Shown piece after piece: positions 8,821 through 18,146 of a stretch of DNA of 64,000 bases (position 1 is its first letter; each line of letters opens with the position of its first letter). The stretch lies in assembly GCF_031582885.1 (NCBI RefSeq), contig NZ_CP133988.1:1123501-1187500 (forward strand), given 5' to 3'. The translations under genes and the position numbers were made by a program. The notes under the pieces are model-generated. The model worked only from the letters and a program-made list of their open reading frames with translations. It had not been told where the DNA came from and ran no database searches. This stretch comes from Streptococcus parasanguinis. GTDB taxonomy: Bacteria > Bacillota > Bacilli > Lactobacillales > Streptococcaceae.

Positions 8821-9676
8821 ATAGTTCAAGGATAGTCATGGCTTGAGAAAATTCATGAGCAAGCTGTTTTTTCTTGTATGCATTAAATTCGGGGAGGTCT
8901 TTGATTCTGCGATAGCGTTTGTAGGGATCGTATCGTTTTGGAAAATCATATTCAGGAAAAGCTTCGAAAAATTGTTTGCAAAGCTCCCATTCTCGGACAT
9001 AGCCTAAAGGTCTGGCATGATAGGTGATGTTGTCAATGGTTGTTGCTGGCATTCGGTGATGGCTATGACCAAAAATCACTTCTCTGACAGGATATTGTCT
9101 AAACAGTTCATGAAAGGCTTGGCTCCCTAGAAAAGCATTAAAGCGTTCAAAATAAGGGTGGCGCAGGAGAAACTGACTATGAGGAACAAAGTGCATGGCG
9201 ATGATCAGGGGTTGGTCTACTCGCATGAGCTCTTGTTCCAGCTCTTGCAACAGACGTTGGGTAATGGCTGGATCAGATCCCATTCGTTGGAGGCGTCTGT
9301 CAAACCAAAATAGATTTTTGGTTTGGAGATGTTTTTGGGGAGAGATGGCAGGAACAAAACTGTAGTCATACCAGCCCGAAAAGGCAAGAAGCGTATGATT
9401 GGAGAAGGGAATCTTTTGAAATTCAAAAGGTCTCATGGCTTCTTCTGATAGGCCCAGCATATCATGATTTCCTAGGCTAAAGGTCACTGGAAGGTGACAT
9501 TGGAGTTGGTCTAAAAATTCCTGTGACCTCTTTTCAAAGCCGTTGGCAATATCTCCTGCAATATGGAGATGTTGAATTTTTTTGTCCTTGAAAAGAGTGA
9601 TCAGGGTCTCTATTTCGTCTTTGCCGAAGTTGTTTGAATCAATATGTAAATCGGACATAAAAGCTACTGTTGTCAT
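8819..9676 (-). CDS. Metallophosphoesterase
   Basis: 285-residue calcineurin-like phosphoesterase. The five family motifs are in order: DLHID (residue 9), GDIANG (about 41), GNHDM (about 68), a lone His in MHFVPH (about 161) and GHSHH (about 205), so the dinuclear metal centre appears complete. No signal peptide, so it is probably cytosolic. The substrate is unknown; the length and the YDPYKRYRRIKDLPEF C-terminus fit a family common in streptococci. It is a single-gene unit. The ATG at 9676 has no ribosome-binding site, and TGC TAGACT (reverse strand 9691-9683) ends six bases before it, so the message may be leaderless. Confidence 0.88.
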   Translation of the reverse strand: MTTVAFMSDLHIDSNNFGKDEIETLITLFKDKKIQHLHIAGDIANGFEKRSQEFLDQLQCHLPVTFSLGNHDMLGLSEEAMRPFEFQKIPFSNHTLLAFSGWYDYSFVPAISPQKHLQTKNLFWFDRRLQRMGSDPAITQRLLQELEQELMRVDQPLIIAMHFVPHSQFLLRHPYFERFNAFLGSQAFHELFRQYPVREVIFGHSHHRMPATTIDNITYHARPLGYVREWELCKQFFEAFPEYDFPKRYDPYKRYRRIKDLPEFNAYKKKQLAHEFSQAMTILEL

Positions 9677-9682
9677 GCTACC

Positions 9683-9691
9683 AGTCTAGCA
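9683..9691 (-). promoter_or_regulatory. Extended -10 promoter, possible leaderless start
   Basis: The reverse strand reads TGC TAGACT, then six bases, then ATG at 9676. It has the same geometry as the HD, HAD and YueI-like promoters in this window, though its hexamer is the least consensus of the set. Confidence 0.4.
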
Positions 9692-9814
9692 TAAGAGGAT
9701 CTTTTTTTCTAACAATTAGGTTACAAATGAATGGAAAAATGTTGAAAATTAGCTGGCTTGGCAGTGGTCAACCAGCAGACCCAATATTGGAAGGTGGGCA
9801 AATAGTGAAGGTTA

Positions 9815-9823
9815 TGATATAAT
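9815..9823 (+). promoter_or_regulatory. Extended -10 promoter of prfB
   Basis: TGA TATAAT lies 27 bases before the prfB ATG. A standard leader and an AAAGAGG ribosome-binding site follow. Confidence 0.55.
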
Positions 9824-9850
9824 AGACTAGATACATAGAAAGAGGTACTT

Positions 9851-10946
9851 ATGGACATTTCAGAAATTCGTCAAAAAATTGACGCAAATCGTGAAAAATT
9901 AGCTTCTTTCAGGGGGTCTCTTTGACTTAGAGGCATTGGAAGAAGAAATTGCCATTTTAGAAAATAAAATGACAGAACCTGATTTTTGGGATGATAACAT
10001 TGCTGCGCAAAAAACATCTCAAGAATTAAATGAACTCAAGCAGACCTATGAAAATTTCCATCAAATGGTGGATCTCTTTGATGAGTCAGAAATCTTACTG
10101 GACTTTTTGGCAGAAGACGATTCGGTCAAGGAAGAATTGATCGAGAAGTTGGAGGAGCTGGATAAACGTATGACCAGCTATGAGATGACCTTGCTATTGT
10201 CTGAACCCTATGACAATAATAATGCCATCCTAGAAATCCACCCAGGTTCAGGAGGGACAGAAGCTCAGGACTGGGGAGACATGCTTCTTCGGATGTATAC
10301 TCGTTTTGGAAATGCCCACGGCTTTAAAGTTGAAGTCTTGGACTATCAGGCTGGAGATGAGGCTGGAATCAAGTCTGTGACCCTATCCTTTGAAGGGCCA
10401 CATGCATACGGTCTTCTGAAATCTGAAATGGGGGTTCACCGTTTGGTTCGAATCTCTCCATTTGACTCCGCTAAACGTCGTCATACCTCCTTTACATCTG
10501 TTGAGGTCATGCCCGAATTAGACAATACCATTGAAGTCGAAGTTCGTGATGATGATATCAAGATGGACACCTTCCGCTCTGGTGGAGCTGGTGGACAAAA
10601 CGTCAACAAGGTCTCTACAGGGGTGCGCTTGACCCACATTCCGACAGGGATTGTAGTGGCATCCACCGTGGATCGAACCCAATACGGGAACCGTGATCGT
10701 GCGATGAAGATGTTGCAGGCTAAACTCTACCAATTAGAGCAAGAGAAAAAAGCAGCAGAAGTGGATTCTCTAAAAGGGGATAAAAAAGAAATCACCTGGG
10801 GAAGTCAAATCCGCTCCTATGTTTTTACCCCTTACACCATGGTTAAGGATCACCGGACCAACTACGAAGTAGCGCAGGTAGACAAGGTGATGGATGGAGA
10901 TATCGATGGCTTTATCGATGCCTACCTTAAATGGCGTCTCCAATAA
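9851..10946 (+). CDS. prfB: Peptide chain release factor 2 (programmed +1 frameshift)
   Basis: RF2 recognises UGA and UAA stop codons and releases the peptide on the ribosome. The coding sequence is 9851-9922 joined to 9924-10946 (364 residues). The first 24 codons ([17 protein letters not shown]) end at CTT followed by an in-frame TGA; slipping one base forward gives Asp-Leu-Glu and the long second frame. The catalytic GGQ is visible in [12 protein letters not shown] near residue 240. It is 44 bases upstream of ftsE, and the prfB-ftsE-ftsX order is common in Firmicutes. Not a pseudogene: the frame break is the known autoregulatory device of RF2. Confidence 0.96.
9911..9926 (+). promoter_or_regulatory. 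RF2 autoregulatory frameshift site
   Basis: An internal Shine-Dalgarno-like AGGGGG (9911-9916) lies three bases before CTT TGA (9920-9925). When RF2 is scarce, slow decoding of TGA lets the ribosome slip +1 on CTTT. This is the canonical arrangement. Confidence 0.95.
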
Positions 10947-10990
10947 CCTCGAGGGAATCAACCAGAAAAGAATGAAAGGAATTTCATTAC

Positions 10991-11683
10991 ATGTCAATGA
11001 TTGAAATGAAAGATGTTGTCAAAAAGTATGACAACGGGACGACGGCCCTTCGCGGGGTCTCTGTCCAAATTGAACCAGGAGAATTTGCCTACATCGTAGG
11101 ACCTTCTGGTGCAGGGAAGTCGACCTTTATTCGACTTTTATACCGTGAAGTCAAACACGATAAAGGAAGTTTGAAAGTAGCTGATTTTGATTTGGATAAA
11201 ATCAAAAAACGCGATATTCCTATGTTGCGACGCAATGTGGGAGTGGTCTTCCAAGATTATAAATTGCTTCCAAAGAAAACCGTTTATGAAAATATTGCCT
11301 ACGCAATGCAAGTTATCGGTGAGCGCCGTCGCAATATTAAAAAGCGTGTGATGGAAGTTTTGGATCTTGTCGGATTGAAACACAAGGTCCGCTCATTCCC
11401 GAATGAATTGTCCGGTGGGGAGCAACAACGGATTGCGATTGCTCGCGCGATCGTCAACAATCCGAAAGTCTTGATTGCGGATGAGCCAACGGGGAACTTG
11501 GACCCAGATAATTCATGGGAAATTATGAATCTTTTGGAGCGGATTAATCTGCAAGGGACCACAGTATTGATGGCGACCCACAATAGCCAAATTGTAAATA
11601 CTTTACGTCACCGTGTCATCGCGATTGAAAATGGTCGTGTAGTGCGTGATGAAGCGGAAGGAGAGTACGGATACGATGATTAG
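10991..11683 (+). CDS. ftsE: Cell-division ABC ATPase FtsE
   Basis: 230-residue ATP-binding protein of the FtsEX complex, which links cytoplasmic division signals to cell-wall hydrolases (PcsB in streptococci). Walker A is GPSGAGKST near residue 38, the signature is [14 protein letters not shown] near 139, Walker B is VLIADEPTGNLD near 160 and the switch His is in MATHNSQ. A GAAAGGAATTTC ribosome-binding site precedes the ATG. The 3' end overlaps ftsX by 8 bases. Length and motifs are normal. Confidence 0.96.
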   Translation: MSMIEMKDVVKKYDNGTTALRGVSVQIEPGEFAYIVGPSGAGKSTFIRLLYREVKHDKGSLKVADFDLDKIKKRDIPMLRRNVGVVFQDYKLLPKKTVYENIAYAMQVIGERRRNIKKRVMEVLDLVGLKHKVRSFPNELSGGEQQRIAIARAIVNNPKVLIADEPTGNLDPDNSWEIMNLLERINLQGTTVLMATHNSQIVNTLRHRVIAIENGRVVRDEAEGEYGYDD

Positions 11684-12602
11684 AAGATTTTTCCGACACT
11701 TAATCGAATCGCTTAAAAGCTTGAAACGAAATGGTTGGATGACGATTGCAGCGGTCAGCTCGGTTATGATTACCCTTAGCTTGGTTGCTATTTTCGCCTC
11801 AGTTATTGCCAATACCATCAAGCTTTCAGATGATATTCAAAATAGTGTGCGGGTTGTAGTATACATGCGCAAGGATATTCAAGATCAGAGCGAGCAGATT
11901 GAAAAAGACGGTCAAACCGTGACCAATGAAAACTACCATAAGGTCTACGATGCTCTGACAGCCATGAAGCATGTCGACAAGGTTGATTTTTCTAGCAAGG
12001 AAGAGCAGTATGATAAACTGATCAAAACGGCTGGGAAAAACTGGAAGATTTTTGATGGAGATGCCAATCCTCTCTATGATGCTTATTATGTAGAGACAAC
12101 AGCTCCTAAATATGTAAAGCAAGTTTCGGCTGATGCCAAAAAAATTGAAGGGGTCTCTGAAGTTAAAGATGGTGGGGTCGATACCCAACGCTTGTTCGCT
12201 CTTGGAACCTTCATCCGAAACTGGGGCTTGATTGGTGTAGCTTTATTGATCTTCATCGCAGTCTTCTTGATTTCGAATACCATTCGGATTACCATCATTT
12301 CACGTAGTCGTGAGATTAAGATTATGCGATTGGTAGGAGCAAAAAATGGCTATATTCGTGCACCATTCCTTTTAGAAGGTGCTTGGATCGGTCTTTTGGG
12401 AGCCTTGGTTCCTTCAGCTTTGGTCTTCTACGTTTATAATGTTGTCTATACGTCAATGAACAATAATTTGGCAGATCAAAACTTGTATCTCTATAGTCCT
12501 CATCTCTTGGTACCGATCATGGTCGGTGGCCTCTTTGGATTAGGAATTTTGATTGGAGCGATTGGTTCTTCAATCTCCATGAGACGTTTTCTTAAGATAT
12601 AA
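11676..12602 (+). CDS. ftsX: Cell-division ABC membrane subunit FtsX
   Basis: 308-residue integral membrane partner of FtsE. One N-terminal membrane helix (about residues 25-45) is followed by a large extracellular loop (to about 175) and three C-terminal helices, the standard FtsX topology; the loop is known to contact PcsB. The start is the ATG that overlaps the ftsE stop (ATGATTAG), with GGAAGGAGAG upstream; an in-frame ATG at 11646 lies deep inside ftsE. A terminator follows directly, so prfB-ftsE-ftsX forms the unit. Confidence 0.95.
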   Translation: MIRRFFRHLIESLKSLKRNGWMTIAAVSSVMITLSLVAIFASVIANTIKLSDDIQNSVRVVVYMRKDIQDQSEQIEKDGQTVTNENYHKVYDALTAMKHVDKVDFSSKEEQYDKLIKTAGKNWKIFDGDANPLYDAYYVETTAPKYVKQVSADAKKIEGVSEVKDGGVDTQRLFALGTFIRNWGLIGVALLIFIAVFLISNTIRITIISRSREIKIMRLVGAKNGYIRAPFLLEGAWIGLLGALVPSALVFYVYNVVYTSMNNNLADQNLYLYSPHLLVPIMVGGLFGLGILIGAIGSSISMRRFLKI

Positions 12603-12604
12603 TA

Positions 12605-12632
12605 AAAAAGCAAGTTCACACTTGCTTTTTTT
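12605..12632 (+). terminator. Intrinsic terminator after ftsX
   Basis: AAAAAGCAAGT, a TCAC loop, ACTTGCTTTTTTT. Confidence 0.88.
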
Positions 12633-12671
12633 GTCTACTTCTATGAGGACAGGAAGGATGATAAGGACTCT

Positions 12672-13313
12672 TTAGGATTGTCTAAAGAAGGGATTGAACA
12701 TCTTCTCGTGACCAATAGAAGTCTCAGGGCCATGCCCGGGATAGACAGTGTAGGAAGATGGAAGGGTAAAGAGCTCTTCTCTGATACTGCTAAGTAACTG
12801 TGTCGCGTTCCCTGTCGGAAGATCGGTCCGTCCGATGGTTTCGCGAAAAAGGGCATCACCGGATAGAACCAGGTGATCCTCAGGAAAGACGATAGAGACT
12901 CCTCCTGCAGAGTGGCCTGGTGTCTCCAGAACATAAAAGTGGAAATCGGCTATTTGGTAATCGGAGCGAATGTCATAAAGGAAGTCGGCCTCCTTGCATA
13001 CAACATCTTCTAAATCCGCATGACGATCCAAACCAGATAAATTATCGAAAGGAGAAGACAACCAGCTGGCTTCTGCTGAATGGACATAAACAGGTGGGAA
13101 ATGATAGGTCTGACGAACCTTTTCAAGACTCATAATGTGATCGTAATGGGTATGGGTTAAAAGAATCGCTACGATTGGTTTTCCGATGCGATCTATTTGT
13201 TTTTGAATAGTCGCCCAGTCGCTACCTGGATCGACAAGAATGAGGGAGTGGTCATTTTCAAGGTAGTAGGTGTTTTCATAAGCTACAGGATTAACAGTAC
13301 GATAGATTTTCAT
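12672..13313 (-). CDS. MBL-fold hydrolase (glyoxalase II-like, YqgX type)
   Basis: 213-residue metallo-beta-lactamase-fold enzyme. The HxHxDH zinc motif is in LLTHTHYDHIM (about residue 57), a further His is in ETPGHSAGG (about 133), and the C-terminal His is near YPGHGPETSIGHE. The size fits the hydroxyacylglutathione-hydrolase-like group of Firmicutes; the true substrate is unknown. The ATG at 13313 has a good AAAGGAGTCC ribosome-binding site. It faces ftsX with a shared terminator region and is divergent from dinG. Confidence 0.88.
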   Translation of the reverse strand: MKIYRTVNPVAYENTYYLENDHSLILVDPGSDWATIQKQIDRIGKPIVAILLTHTHYDHIMSLEKVRQTYHFPPVYVHSAEASWLSSPFDNLSGLDRHADLEDVVCKEADFLYDIRSDYQIADFHFYVLETPGHSAGGVSIVFPEDHLVLSGDALFRETIGRTDLPTGNATQLLSSIREELFTLPSSYTVYPGHGPETSIGHEKMFNPFFRQS

Positions 13314-13412
13314 AAGGACTCCTTTCTAGAATAGTGTATCAAATTGCAAGGAAAATAACAGGATTGAAGTCAACATGAAAGGAGAAAAAAATCTGCAGAG
13401 CTTGCTCAAACG

Positions 13413-13421
13413 TGATATAAT
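13413..13421 (+). promoter_or_regulatory. Extended -10 promoter close to dinG start
   Basis: TGA TATAAT ends 10 bases before the ATG at 13432, leaving room for only 2-4 leader bases. No ribosome-binding site is present. Confidence 0.5.
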
Positions 13422-13431
13422 TTTAAGTATT

Positions 13432-15885
13432 ATGACAAGACAGAAACGGAAATATGCCATTGTGGATCTGGAAGCGACCAGTGCTGGAAGCAATGCTAAG
13501 ATCATTCAGGTTGGGATTGTCATCATTGAAGATGGTAGGATTAGGCAATCCTATGAGACGGATGTGAATCCCCATGAACGATTGGATGAGCATATCAAAC
13601 AATTGACTGGCCTGACAGATGCTCGCTTGAAAAAAGCACCAGAGTTTGCACAAGTGGCAAAAGAAATTTTTGAATTAATAGAAGATGCCGTCTTTGTGGC
13701 CCATAATGTCAAATTTGATGCGAATTTATTGGCAGAAGCCCTTTTTTGGGAAGGATTTGAGCTAACGACTCCTCGGATTGATACGGTTGAATTGTCTCAA
13801 ATTTTCTATCCGACTTTAGAACGCTACAATTTAGGAGCGCTTGCGGCTGAACTGGAAATTGAGTTGCACCATGCTCACTCCGCTCTAGCGGATGCTATGG
13901 CAACAGCCCAGCTGCTGTTGAAATTGAGAGAGAAAATTGCGAGCTTGCCAAGAGGATTGATCGAAAAACTTCTTTCGATGGCAGAGTGTTTGATTTATGA
14001 ATCACGACTCTTAATAGAAGATGCGCTTGAAGACAGTAGCCTTTTTTTACCAGCTCATTTAGTAGAAGTTCATGGTCTCTATCTGCGAAAGCCACAGCAG
14101 TTTTTAGAAAGTCGTCATTTGTCTGAACAGTTTGAACTCAATATGCAGCTGTTGGGAATGGAGGCTTATCCAGAGCAGAGAGAATTTGTTGCCTATATCG
14201 AGGACAGTTTGCAACAGCCACTTCCAAGTTTTATTGAAGCGCCAACGGGTATCGGGAAGACCTATGCCTATCTATTAACGCTTTTGGCGAAAACCTCCAA
14301 GCGCATTCTTGTCAGTGTTCCCACTAAAATTCTTCAAGATCAAATTATGAAGAAGGAAGGAAAGACCATCCAAGATCTTTTCCAAATTCCCTTTCATAGC
14401 CTGAAAAGTCCCAAGGATTACATCCAACTCGATAAATTTTATGAGGCCTTACAGAGTGAGTCAGATAATGGGATGATTCGACGCTTTAAAATGCAACTCT
14501 TGGTTTGGCTGACCATGACAGAAACGGGAGAGCTCAGTGAAATTGGCCAACTCTATCGTCATCTTCATTTTGTAGCTGACATTTGCCACGATGGTCAATT
14601 GTCGAAGCGTTCGCTTTTTTATCAGGAAGATTTTTGGCGCCTCGGCCAGGAAAAAGTGAAAACCAGCCGGGTAATTCTGACCAATCATGCCTATCTGTTA
14701 ACTCGTCTAGAAGATGATAAGAGTCTACTTCAAGAGTCTGTTCTGGTAGTGGATGAAGCGCAAAAACTCTTCTTTGCTTTAGAACAGTTTTCACAGAGAG
14801 AAGAAACCTTGCAATCACTTCTTCTAGGCTTGCAACACGCCATCGAAGAGGAAAAAGATCTTCTGCAACGGCGTTTGCTGGAAAGTATTCAATTTGAATT
14901 AAATGCCTGCTCTAAGGAAGTTGTACAAGGAAAAACAGCGATCTTATCAGATCAAACAGTGGCAAAAATTCGACAGGATGTATCGGAATTAAAAAACGAA
15001 TCTTTAGAGAATCTAAGGGAATTGTTTGATGAGCGATACCAGATTTTTTGGATGGACAAGGAAGTGGTCGAAAGCCACCAGATTCTTCGTCTCCATGGAG
15101 GAGTTGAGGACTTGCTATCCTTTAAGGAGTTTGTGCCTGAAGAAGTACCCGCGCTCTTTGTATCAGCGACGATCGCGATCAGTAAAAAGGTGCATTTACC
15201 TGCTCTTTTAGGATATCAAGAGCAGCAGATCTACCGGGTGCCAATAACAGTCAAACAACACCAGGAATTGTTGGTGCCGATAGATTTTCCAGATGTCGTT
15301 TCTTTATCTTCCGTGGAGTATGCAGGAGAGATTTGTCAGCTCATCGATGAACTCCTTCCTCTAAGAAAACCAATTTTTCTTTTGTTTACCTCAAAAGAAT
15401 TGTTACTGGAGACGTCAAACGCATTGAAGTTTCCTCATTTGGCCCAGTATCGAAATGGCGATGCAGCTAATATTAAGCGACGATTTGACCGAGGAGAAAG
15501 CTCTATTTTATTGGGAACAGGAAGCTTCTGGGAGGGTGTCGATTTTTCCCAACAAAAAGAAGTGATTCAAATCATCACGCGCCTTCCTTTTGACAACCCC
15601 AAAGATTATATGGTTCAAAAGCTGAATACCCAACTCAGAGAACAGGGGAAAAATCCCTTTTATGACTATAGCCTTCCGGTCGCGATTTTAAGGCTCAAAC
15701 AGGCTATTGGGAGAACCAGCCGTTTTCAAGACCAGGAATCGTTGGTCCTCTTATTGGATCAGCGAGTGGTGACCAAACGATATGGAAAACAAATATTAGA
15801 TGGTTTGCAGCAAGTGTTGCCCCTTCATACGACAGTGAGAGAGCGGCTTGTTGAGCAAGCAGCTGCCTTTTTTGAAAGGAATTGA
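13432..15885 (+). CDS. dinG: DinG-family exonuclease/helicase-like protein
   Basis: 817 residues: an N-terminal DEDDh 3'-5' exonuclease (IVDLEAT at residue 10, VAHNVKFDANLL near 97, HSALADA near 148) fused to a DinG-type superfamily 2 helicase core (Walker A APTGIGKTY near 269, DEAQ near 440, motif VI QAIGRTSRFQ near 764). The cysteine cluster that binds Fe-S in E. coli DinG is not visible, as in Gram-positive DinG, where nuclease rather than helicase activity is known. I chose the ATG at 13432; an in-frame ATG at 13375 would add 19 residues and would place the -10 inside the gene. The next gene starts 4 bases downstream. Confidence 0.9.
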   Translation: MTRQKRKYAIVDLEATSAGSNAKIIQVGIVIIEDGRIRQSYETDVNPHERLDEHIKQLTGLTDARLKKAPEFAQVAKEIFELIEDAVFVAHNVKFDANLLAEALFWEGFELTTPRIDTVELSQIFYPTLERYNLGALAAELEIELHHAHSALADAMATAQLLLKLREKIASLPRGLIEKLLSMAECLIYESRLLIEDALEDSSLFLPAHLVEVHGLYLRKPQQFLESRHLSEQFELNMQLLGMEAYPEQREFVAYIEDSLQQPLPSFIEAPTGIGKTYAYLLTLLAKTSKRILVSVPTKILQDQIMKKEGKTIQDLFQIPFHSLKSPKDYIQLDKFYEALQSESDNGMIRRFKMQLLVWLTMTETGELSEIGQLYRHLHFVADICHDGQLSKRSLFYQEDFWRLGQEKVKTSRVILTNHAYLLTRLEDDKSLLQESVLVVDEAQKLFFALEQFSQREETLQSLLLGLQHAIEEEKDLLQRRLLESIQFELNACSKEVVQGKTAILSDQTVAKIRQDVSELKNESLENLRELFDERYQIFWMDKEVVESHQILRLHGGVEDLLSFKEFVPEEVPALFVSATIAISKKVHLPALLGYQEQQIYRVPITVKQHQELLVPIDFPDVVSLSSVEYAGEICQLIDELLPLRKPIFLLFTSKELLLETSNALKFPHLAQYRNGDAANIKRRFDRGESSILLGTGSFWEGVDFSQQKEVIQIITRLPFDNPKDYMVQKLNTQLREQGKNPFYDYSLPVAILRLKQAIGRTSRFQDQESLVLLLDQRVVTKRYGKQILDGLQQVLPLHTTVRERLVEQAAAFFERN

Positions 15886-15889
15886 GAGA

Positions 15890-16870
15890 ATGAAAAATAA
15901 AGGATTTGGACTTGCAATTGCATTTGTACTGGCTCTTTGCGCCATGTTTTTGGGAACTTTCTTTCCCATCATTGGCTCCAGTGTCTTTGCTTTGATTTTA
16001 GGAATTGTCCTCAATGAATTAGTAGATTTGCCGGAGAATTCACGACCAGGACTGAACTGGTCCGGTAAGAAATTATTGCAGTATTCGATTATCTTCATGG
16101 GATTTAGCTTGCCGATTGCGACGGTTGCCTCTACAGGCTTGTCTTCTTTGAAGATTAGTCTGCCAACGATAACAGTTGCTTTTCTTGCAGCGATGATCTT
16201 TGGGAAAGTCTTCCATCTGAAATCTCACTTACGGACCTTAATTGGATTTGGAACGGCTATTTGTGGTGGATCTGCTATCGCAGCAGCTGCGCCGATCATT
16301 GAAGCAGACGAAGAGGAAATTGCCTTATCTATGTCAACCATCTTTTTCTTCAACATTTTGGCTGTCTTTATCTTTCCAGTATTAGGGCATGTATGGCATA
16401 TGTCTAATTTTCAATTTGGCCTCTGGTCAGGAACAGCCATTAACGATACGTCATCAGTTGTAGCAGCAGCGTTTTCTTATAGTAAGGCGGCGGGTGAAAT
16501 GGCGACCATTGTTAAGTTGACACGCGCCCTGATGATTGTACCAGTTTGTTTGGGCTTGATCGGTTTAAAATGGTATCGGAGCAAGCAACAAGGAAGAAAC
16601 AAAGGAATGTTAAAGAAAATTATTCCTTGGTTCATCATTTGGTTTATTGTGGCTTCTATTCTTTCATCTATCGGCTTTCTACCTAAAGTGGTTCTTCCTT
16701 ACCTAAAGGACCTTTCTCACCTCTTTATGGCCATGGCCTTGGTCGGAATCGGAAGCAAGGTTTCTTGGAAACAGTTCCGTGCAGCAGGAGCAGCCCCTCT
16801 TTTAGTAGGGTTGATTGCTTGGTTTTGTGTAGCAGGATCTAGCTTGGTTCTACAAATGTTGTTCTATTAA
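15890..16870 (+). CDS. YeiH/UPF0324-family putative sulfate exporter
   Basis: 326-residue polytopic membrane protein with about ten hydrophobic helices. Family hallmarks are the NSRPGLNWSGKKLLQYSIIFMGFSLP segment after helix two, the GFGTAICGGSAIAAAAPII helix near residue 125, and GTAINDTSSVVAAAFSYS near 185. It has been proposed to export sulfate or related anions, but transport is not firmly proven. The ATG at 15890 follows GAAAGGAATTGAGAGA, just 4 bases after the dinG stop; the upstream in-frame ATG at 15848 is inside dinG. It probably shares the dinG transcript. Confidence 0.85.
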   Translation: MKNKGFGLAIAFVLALCAMFLGTFFPIIGSSVFALILGIVLNELVDLPENSRPGLNWSGKKLLQYSIIFMGFSLPIATVASTGLSSLKISLPTITVAFLAAMIFGKVFHLKSHLRTLIGFGTAICGGSAIAAAAPIIEADEEEIALSMSTIFFFNILAVFIFPVLGHVWHMSNFQFGLWSGTAINDTSSVVAAAFSYSKAAGEMATIVKLTRALMIVPVCLGLIGLKWYRSKQQGRNKGMLKKIIPWFIIWFIVASILSSIGFLPKVVLPYLKDLSHLFMAMALVGIGSKVSWKQFRAAGAAPLLVGLIAWFCVAGSSLVLQMLFY

Positions 16871-16903
16871 TTGATTTTATGATTCTCACAGAAAGGAACG
16901 TGA

Positions 16904-18133
16904 ATGAAGAAACATCATTTTTGGACGATTCACCTGGATTATTCGATCATTGGGATTGTCTTCACCCTTCTTATGATTGGGATCTTATCTGTTTATGTAG
17001 CAGTTTCTCATGACTATCCCCAAATGGTGTGGCCTTTTTTAGGGCAGCAATTGGCCTGGATTGGTGTGGGATGCGTCATTTGCCTGATTGTGACGATTTT
17101 TAGCACGAAATTTCTTTGGAAAATCACTCCCTTTCTTTACCTGCTTGGCCTAGCCTTGATGGTTCTTCCTCTTGTGTTTTATAATCCCAACTTGGTAGCT
17201 TCAACAGGAGCTAAAAACTGGGTGGCATATGGGAAGATCACCTTATTTCAGCCCTCAGAATTTATGAAGATCCCCTTCATCCTGATGCTGTCACGCTCTA
17301 TTGTCCGATTTTTACAAAGAAATAAGGGGCGTGAGCGATTATTACGACAAGATTGGTTTTTGATTCTAGAGTTGACCATCTATACGATTCCGGTATTTGC
17401 CTTATTGGCTCTCCAGCAGGACTTGGGAACGGCCTTAGTATTCTTGGCCATCTTTGCGGGCTTAGTGCTCGTTTCAGGAGTTTCCTGGAAAATTATCTTG
17501 CCGGTCATCTTGCTTCTAGCAGGTGGGCTAGCAGGCTTTCTCTTCCTCTTTCTTTCAGAAGGGGGACGGGCTTTTCTGCACCAACAATTAGGGATGCCAA
17601 CCTATCAGATGAACCGTATTTTAGCCTGGTTAAATCCTTTTGACTATGCACAAACCACCACCTACCAGCAGGCACAAGGACAGCTAGCTATTGCTAGTGG
17701 TGGTCTCTTTGGGCAAGGCTTTAATGTCTCCAATTTATTGGTTCCCGTACGGGAAAGCGATATGATTTTTACGGTCGTCGCAGAAGACTTTGGCTTTGTT
17801 GGAGCTCTGGTGCTGTTGATTTTATATGTGACCCTGATTTACCGCATTTTAAAAATTACCCTCCAGTCCAATAACCAATTTTATACCTATATTTCCATCG
17901 GATTTATCATGATGCTGGTCTTTCATATTTTTGAAAATGTCGGAGCAGTAACGGGTCTTCTCCCTTTGACGGGGATTCCCCTCCCCTTTATCTCACAAGG
18001 TGGATCGTCTATTATTAGTAATCTGATTGGTATTGGTCTGGTCCTCTCAATATATAATCATAGTAGCAAAAAGAAAGAGCCAGAAGAAGGGCCTCCAATC
18101 CGTAAAAAAGTAGTCCTTAAAAAGGCGCAATAG
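16904..18133 (+). CDS. rodA: RodA, SEDS-family peptidoglycan glycosyltransferase
   Basis: 409-residue SEDS protein with about ten membrane helices that polymerises lipid II during peripheral (elongation) wall growth. The conserved segments are GAKNWVAYG and FQPSEFMKIPFIL (about residues 100-125), the large extracellular loop after LLFLSEGGRAFL, and the C-terminal GLLPLTGIPLPFISQGGSS near 360, typical of the SEDS family. RodA rather than FtsW is chosen from the length, the ending, and the downstream DJ-1/HAD/gyrB/ezrA order known in pneumococcus. An AAAGGAACG ribosome-binding site precedes the ATG. Confidence 0.9.
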   Translation: MKKHHFWTIHLDYSIIGIVFTLLMIGILSVYVAVSHDYPQMVWPFLGQQLAWIGVGCVICLIVTIFSTKFLWKITPFLYLLGLALMVLPLVFYNPNLVASTGAKNWVAYGKITLFQPSEFMKIPFILMLSRSIVRFLQRNKGRERLLRQDWFLILELTIYTIPVFALLALQQDLGTALVFLAIFAGLVLVSGVSWKIILPVILLLAGGLAGFLFLFLSEGGRAFLHQQLGMPTYQMNRILAWLNPFDYAQTTTYQQAQGQLAIASGGLFGQGFNVSNLLVPVRESDMIFTVVAEDFGFVGALVLLILYVTLIYRILKITLQSNNQFYTYISIGFIMMLVFHIFENVGAVTGLLPLTGIPLPFISQGGSSIISNLIGIGLVLSIYNHSSKKKEPEEGPPIRKKVVLKKAQ

Positions 18134-18146
18134 ATAGAAAGAAGAA

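Noticed and set aside
9851-9935. prfB looks truncated or frameshifted at the 5' end
   Set aside because: The break is the canonical AGGGGG...CTTTGA programmed frameshift, so the gene is intact.
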